From contig VOPR01000023.1 in the NCBI GenBank assembly GCA_009594995.1, positions 33,549 through 97,548 on the forward strand: 64,000 nucleotides of DNA, in the 5' to 3' direction. Position 1 is the stretch's first letter, and each line of letters starts with the position of its first letter. The DNA is from Nitrospira sp. (GTDB taxonomy: Bacteria; Nitrospirota; Nitrospiria; Nitrospirales; Nitrospiraceae). The translations under genes were made by a program, and so were the position numbers. The notes under the pieces were generated by a model, which was not told where the DNA came from, did not search any database, and saw only the letters and a program-made list of their open reading frames with translations. This document shows, piece after piece, positions 59,642 to 64,000 of the stretch.

Positions 59642-62600
59642 ATGAGATCGGTACGTAGCGGGCCTAGGAAACTCAGTAAGCGCAGGTCCCAGGCGGCCTG
59701 GAAGCTTCTGTTGGGAGTGATGCTTCCATCGTTCTGCGTGGGGGCATTCCAAGTCGTCTCGGCAGCGCCGCCGGACATGCACGCGGCTGCGCACAATCAG
59801 CCGGCATGGGCTGAGCAGCTGAAGGGACAGACCATTATCGAGGATGCGCAGGAAGGTCATGTCGAGCGCACTGCCATGATGGAGCGCCAGCACCAGCGCA
59901 TCATGGAGAAGATCAACGAGCAGTTGGTCCATGATGCTGAAGCGCAGCGGACAGGCGGCCAGTACAACAACGTCAACATGTTGCACCAGTACGGCGCCGG
60001 CAATCAGGATCTGTTGCTGATGTCGAACAGCGGCTCTGAGCCCGTCTCTTCAATGGGCGGGAAGTGTCCAGCCAGCGCGCCGGTTCGCACCTATGACGTG
60101 TCGGCGATCAATGTGGAAATCACCTTGAACATGTGGCTCGATTTCTATCCGGGCTACATGTACACGCTGACAGAGAATCTTGATAAGGTCCGTGCCGAAG
60201 AGACCAAGAATAAAGAGGCCCGTGATAAGGAAGGGTACGATCCGGGCGGCGTCATGAACGGGTTGCAGAATCAGTTCATTCAGCCGTTGGTCCTTCGCGG
60301 CAATCAAGGTGATTGCGTGAAGTTGACTCTCCGGAATCAGCTGGAAGGTGATGAAGAAGTCAGCCTGAATATCCATGGTTCCAGCATGGTCATGTCGGCC
60401 ACGGGACAGCCGGCCACGACCACCAATCCCGACAGCATTGCCGCCAAGGGCAAAGCAGTCGAAATGGAATGGTACATCCCGCCCACTCAGCAGGAGGGCA
60501 GCCGCCAGTTCCATTCGTACAGCAACGATCGCGAGTTGACCGTGATGGGGCTCTTCGGGTCCTTCGTGATCGAGCCGAAGGGGTCTGAGTACCTCGAGCC
60601 GTTGGGAACCGGCGAGCCGCAGCCGACCAAGAGCGGTTGGCAGGCGATCATCAAGAACGGCAGCGGCCCGGACTTCCGGGAATTTGTGCTGTTCTATCAT
60701 GAGGTCGGCGACGAAGCGTTCCGTCCCTTGAACAAGAAGGGCGACTTCATTCCGCAACGCGATCCGCTCACCGACGTGTATCGTCCGGTGGCCCGCGCGT
60801 TGAACTATCGTAGCGAGCCGTTCGGCGTCGACAATATGCAGACGCAGCACGAATACTTCGGCTTCGAGGACGAGTCGATGGCCTATAGCGCCTATACGTT
60901 CGGCGATCCGGCCACGACCATTCCGCGCAGCTACCTCGGCGACCCGGCCAAGTTCCGGCTGGTGCATGGTGGCTCCGAAGTGTTCCACTCGCACCATCCG
61001 CACGGCGGATCGATCCGGTGGCCGCGAAGTCCGCGAGCCATCGACGAAATGCCCCTCTGGCATACCGCGAAAAATGGTCCCGTGAAATATCCCGTGATCC
61101 GGACCAAGTCCGATCGCGTTGACGTGGAAGTCATCGGTCCGTCCGAGACCATGGACCTGGAAACGGAGTGCGGATCCGGTCTCTGCCAGCAGTTGGCGGG
61201 AGACTTCCTGTTCCACTGCCACGTGGCCCATCACTACATCGCGGGCATGTGGGGCTATTGGCGCGTGTACAACACGATTCAGCAGGGCGCGAATCACAAT
61301 GACGTCATGCCGGATCTGTTGGAGTTGCCGGACCGCAAGGGCCGCATCAAGACGGGCGTCACGTCGGATGAGCTGATCGGGAAGACCGTCGATTGGTTCG
61401 GCAAGCAGTTCAAGATTATTGAGAAGGGCAAGAGCGATTGGAAGGCAGAACCGGCGGTGGTGACCCTGAAAGATTGGGTCGATATGCAGTTTCCGCCGCA
61501 GGGCTTGCCTGGTCACAAGAAAGACGAGCGTGAGCAGACCAAGTCCTACGATGCCAGCGTGTTGAATTGGGGCTGGCAGGGAACTCGCGCGGTGACCGAG
61601 CCTGAGAATACGGTGCCGAATCCGCGATATCAATCGGCCCATCCCGGCGAGCGGTTGCCGATCGTGTTCGAGCCGTTGACCGGCAAGGTCTCCTGGCCGC
61701 ACTTGAAGCCGCACTTCGGGCGCCGCGTGCCGTTCTCGAAGAGCCACAATCCGTCCCCCTGGTTGGAGATGATCCACCTTGATGAGGACGGCCAGCCAAG
61801 CTCCTATCCCGCCAAGCCGGGTGAGAACGGACGTTGGAGCCTGTGCCCGGAAAATGCCGGTTCGAAGAAATATAACGTGCACTTTATCCATACGCCGATG
61901 ATGCTCGCCGACAAGCAAGGCGACACGCCGGCCATTACGGATGAGGGCGGGTTGATTTATGTGTTGCATGAAGAGGAAGCGGCCATCCGGAAGAACAACG
62001 ACCTGCGATTCCCGTTGGTCGTGCGGTCGAACATCTACGATTGCGTCGACTGGATGTTGACCAGCGAGTGGGATGACGACGACTTCGGGAATTTCCATGC
62101 CTCGAAGGTCAATACCCATTGGCACTTCTTGCAGTTCGACAACCAGTCATCGGACGGCGTGATCACCGGGTTCTCCAACGAACAGTCGGTGCGCCCGTTC
62201 ACCATGCTGGAAAAGAAGACCGACAAGGGCTTGCCCTTGCCGTTGAACACCACGTTCACGAAGGCGGGGAAGAAGGGCGATCGCGTGATCACCCTCAAGA
62301 ACGCCGCGCAGTATCATCCCGGCATTGAAATCCTGATCGGCGCGGATAACGTCGGCGGGAATGAGGTCGGGCGGATTCACTCGATCAAGGGCAACGAGAT
62401 CACGCTCGTGCGTCCGTTGAAAAACGATCATCCCGTGAAGGATATCGTGACGGTGGAATTTGTGCGGCAGCGTTTCTGGGTGGATTCCGATGTGGGCACC
62501 GTGTTCTGGCACGACCATGCGTTGGGCCGGATTACCTGGGGCCATGGCGGATTCGGTACGATGATTGTTGAGCCGGTCGGATCGACCTATCACAATCCGA

Positions 62601-64000
62601 AGACCGGAGCGCCGATCCGGAGCGGTCCGTTGGCGGACATCCGCACCGCGGAGCCTGTGGGCTACGGGGTGAACGGCAGCTTCCGTGAGTTGCTGGTGCA
62701 GTTGAACGACAGTGTGCCGCACACGATCAATATCGTGACGGCAGGCAATCCTCCCGGCCAGCCGGTGGAAATTGCCCTGGAAGCGGGGAAGACCATTTCC
62801 TTCCCGATTCCTGACCATATCAAGATGACGCCGATGCCGTTCCTGAACGGCGGTACCCATACGACGGGCGGCAGTCTCAACTTCAGGGCGGAGCCGATCA
62901 GCGGACGCTTGAAGGCGAATCCGGATCCGTCGAAGCTCTTCAGCAGCACGGTACACGGCGATCCCTACACGCCGATGATCCGCGCGTACCTGGGTGACAC
63001 GGTCGTGTTCCGGTTGCTGCAGACCATGACCAATGAAAGCATGGTCTGGACGCTGTCCGGTCATACCTATCTGACAGAGCGGTATGCCGGTGATGCGAAT
63101 CGGAAGAACTCGATCCATGTCGGTATCGCTGAACGATACGACCTCGTCGTTCCGCAAGCAGGTGGACCGCGCCTGCAGGCGGGCGACTACATTCACTTCA
63201 ACGGTCGTTCGTCGAAGTTCTCGGAAGGCGCTTGGGGTATCTTGCGCGTCCTGGATAAGGACGTGACGGATCTGCAGAAGTTGCCTGCCGGATACAGCGG
63301 CCGGAATGAAATTCCGAAGGCTCCGGCGGTGTGTCCTGCCGATGCGCCGGTGAAGAGTTTCAACGTCTCGGCGATCGATTTCCCGTCGATGAAATTGAAC
63401 CCGAAAGCACCGGATGCCATCGAGGTCGATTTCGAGCGGACCATCCAGATGGTCAACCCCGAGGCCAAGATTTATGTCTTGGACGAGGACGTGGCGACGG
63501 TGGCGTCCGGCGTGCAGCCGATGCCGCTGACGTTGCGTGCGAACGTCGGTGACTGTCTCAAGGTCAAGCTGACCAATAAGATGAAGCAGGGTCGGGCGTC
63601 GTTCTCGGCGCTGGGCCTGGCATTCGATCCGAAAGATTCCCTGGGTGCCAACGTCGGCAACAATCCGGGCGAGCAGACTGTCGCGCCGGGTGAGAGCCGC
63701 GTGTACACCTACTACGCCGATCCGTTCATCGGGGAGACCGCGTCCCTGGTGTGGGATTGGGGGAATGTCATGACCAATCCGCGCAACGGACTCTACGGCG
63801 GCATCGTGATCGGGCCCAAGGGGGCGACCTATCGCGATCCGAAGACCGGTGCGGATATTTCCACGAAGAACAGCTGGGTGGCCGATGTCATCGTGAATCG
63901 GACGATCCAAGGCTACGAAAATCGCCAGAACTATCGCGATGTGGCGCTGTTCTTCCAGGATGAAGACAACATCATCGGGACGAGCTTCATGCCCTACGTG
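59642..64000 (+). CDS. Giant secreted multicopper oxidase (3' end outside the window)
   Basis: At least 1453 residues, open to the right edge. The signal peptide (WKLLLGVMLPSFCVGAFQVVSA) is followed by several cupredoxin domains. Copper motifs appear as FHSHHPHGG (449-454), FHCHVAHHYIAGM (525-536; canonical HCH-x3-H-x4-M for types 1 and 3 copper), NTHWHFLQFD (826-828) and FWHDHALG (957-959). The usual laccase order (HWH and HDH-type sites first, HCH last) is therefore reversed, as expected for a six-domain ceruloplasmin-like or MnxG-like oxidase. A CPAxAPV(R/K)-VSAI module occurs at residue 142 and again at 1231. AAGAGGAGGT precedes the ATG. Substrate could be Mn(II), Fe(II), Cu(I) or an organic compound. 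Confidence 0.9.
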   Translation, partial: MRSVRSGPRKLSKRRSQAAWKLLLGVMLPSFCVGAFQVVSAAPPDMHAAAHNQPAWAEQLKGQTIIEDAQEGHVERTAMMERQHQRIMEKINEQLVHDAEAQRTGGQYNNVNMLHQYGAGNQDLLLMSNSGSEPVSSMGGKCPASAPVRTYDVSAINVEITLNMWLDFYPGYMYTLTENLDKVRAEETKNKEARDKEGYDPGGVMNGLQNQFIQPLVLRGNQGDCVKLTLRNQLEGDEEVSLNIHGSSMVMSATGQPATTTNPDSIAAKGKAVEMEWYIPPTQQEGSRQFHSYSNDRELTVMGLFGSFVIEPKGSEYLEPLGTGEPQPTKSGWQAIIKNGSGPDFREFVLFYHEVGDEAFRPLNKKGDFIPQRDPLTDVYRPVARALNYRSEPFGVDNMQTQHEYFGFEDESMAYSAYTFGDPATTIPRSYLGDPAKFRLVHGGSEVFHSHHPHGGSIRWPRSPRAIDEMPLWHTAKNGPVKYPVIRTKSDRVDVEVIGPSETMDLETECGSGLCQQLAGDFLFHCHVAHHYIAGMWGYWRVYNTIQQGANHNDVMPDLLELPDRKGRIKTGVTSDELIGKTVDWFGKQFKIIEKGKSDWKAEPAVVTLKDWVDMQFPPQGLPGHKKDEREQTKSYDASVLNWGWQGTRAVTEPENTVPNPRYQSAHPGERLPIVFEPLTGKVSWPHLKPHFGRRVPFSKSHNPSPWLEMIHLDEDGQPSSYPAKPGENGRWSLCPENAGSKKYNVHFIHTPMMLADKQGDTPAITDEGGLIYVLHEEEAAIRKNNDLRFPLVVRSNIYDCVDWMLTSEWDDDDFGNFHASKVNTHWHFLQFDNQSSDGVITGFSNEQSVRPFTMLEKKTDKGLPLPLNTTFTKAGKKGDRVITLKNAAQYHPGIEILIGADNVGGNEVGRIHSIKGNEITLVRPLKNDHPVKDIVTVEFVRQRFWVDSDVGTVFWHDHALGRITWGHGGFGTMIVEPVGSTYHNPKTGAPIRSGPLADIRTAEPVGYGVNGSFRELLVQLNDSVPHTINIVTAGNPPGQPVEIALEAGKTISFPIPDHIKMTPMPFLNGGTHTTGGSLNFRAEPISGRLKANPDPSKLFSSTVHGDPYTPMIRAYLGDTVVFRLLQTMTNESMVWTLSGHTYLTERYAGDANRKNSIHVGIAERYDLVVPQAGGPRLQAGDYIHFNGRSSKFSEGAWGILRVLDKDVTDLQKLPAGYSGRNEIPKAPAVCPADAPVKSFNVSAIDFPSMKLNPKAPDAIEVDFERTIQMVNPEAKIYVLDEDVATVASGVQPMPLTLRANVGDCLKVKLTNKMKQGRASFSALGLAFDPKDSLGANVGNNPGEQTVAPGESRVYTYYADPFIGETASLVWDWGNVMTNPRNGLYGGIVIGPKGATYRDPKTGADISTKNSWVADVIVNRTIQGYENRQNYRDVALFFQDEDNIIGTSFMPYV

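Noticed and set aside
59293..59658. 121-codon frame in the leader of the multicopper oxidase
   Set aside because: It covers the palindrome, the -24/-12 promoter and the leader hairpin, lacks a ribosome site and has no recognisable sequence; a regulatory reading fits better.
60050..63910. Two very long minus-strand open frames (60050-62125 and 62147-63910) opposite the multicopper oxidase
   Set aside because: They are antisense to a clear coding frame with signal peptide and copper motifs, are Arg/His/Gly-rich with no family motif, and arise from GC-rich codon third positions.

Overview
The window looks like the chromosome of a GC-rich, autotrophic Gram-negative bacterium, most probably a Nitrospira-type member of the Nitrospirota. 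This is an inference from gene content: a NorQ/CbbQ-NorD pair, a stand-alone NuoF with a [2Fe-2S] ferredoxin, a ferredoxin:thioredoxin reductase catalytic subunit, a KamA-family radical SAM enzyme, a two-permease MdtBC-type efflux operon, a TonB system and a very large multicopper oxidase. No 16S rRNA or marker gene that would settle the taxonomy is present. I saw no insertion sequence, prophage, CRISPR array or integrase.

Region by region: 1-86 is the tail of an unknown gene. 245-5557 is a minus-strand run (glutaredoxin-like, KamA, dCTP deaminase, small membrane protein, two glycosyltransferases, SDR). 5630-11977 holds a permuted ATP-grasp-like protein facing a YkgJ-DUF2156 fusion that overlaps a hybrid histidine kinase. 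12098-19217 holds NorQ and NorD, separated by DUF167, a glycine-zipper lipoprotein, an M28 peptidase and the FTR catalytic subunit. 19290-24438 is central metabolism and cofactors: malate dehydrogenase, a PuuD-like membrane protein, NuoF, ferredoxin, ErpA, PTPS and FolE. 24458-31240 is housekeeping: hydrolase, RarA, PilZ, ABC-F, tRNA-Ala, purA, tRNA-Lys. 31519-40411 is more accessory: SGNH hydrolase, lipoprotein, Wzt-like ABC ATPase, glycosyltransferase, single-domain response regulator, secreted proteins, MOSC protein, LysR regulator.

40692-49487 is one tight operon: ECF sigma factor, small membrane protein (candidate anti-sigma), ZraP/CnrX-like metal-sensor protein, RND adaptor and two RND permeases. 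49535-55533 is a TonB-dependent uptake locus with a Fur-box-like operator, TonB, a Com-like zinc-finger miniprotein, a FecA-like receptor, a DUF4198 protein and a PepSY membrane protein.

55604-64000 is the most striking part. A dCache histidine kinase and an NtrC-type activator are followed by a 610-bp regulatory region, then a giant secreted multicopper oxidase that runs off the window (at least 1453 residues). The regulatory region carries two identical-format palindromes, ATGGGGC-N6-GCCCCAT, and a sigma-54 promoter with exact GG-N10-GC spacing. Together these look like a complete signal-to-enhancer-to-oxidase circuit. The oxidase has its copper motifs in a permuted order.

A second theme is strong intrinsic-terminator hairpins inside 5' leaders, between promoter and start codon, of purA and tonB and possibly the TonB receptor gene. 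These suggest premature termination or small RNAs.
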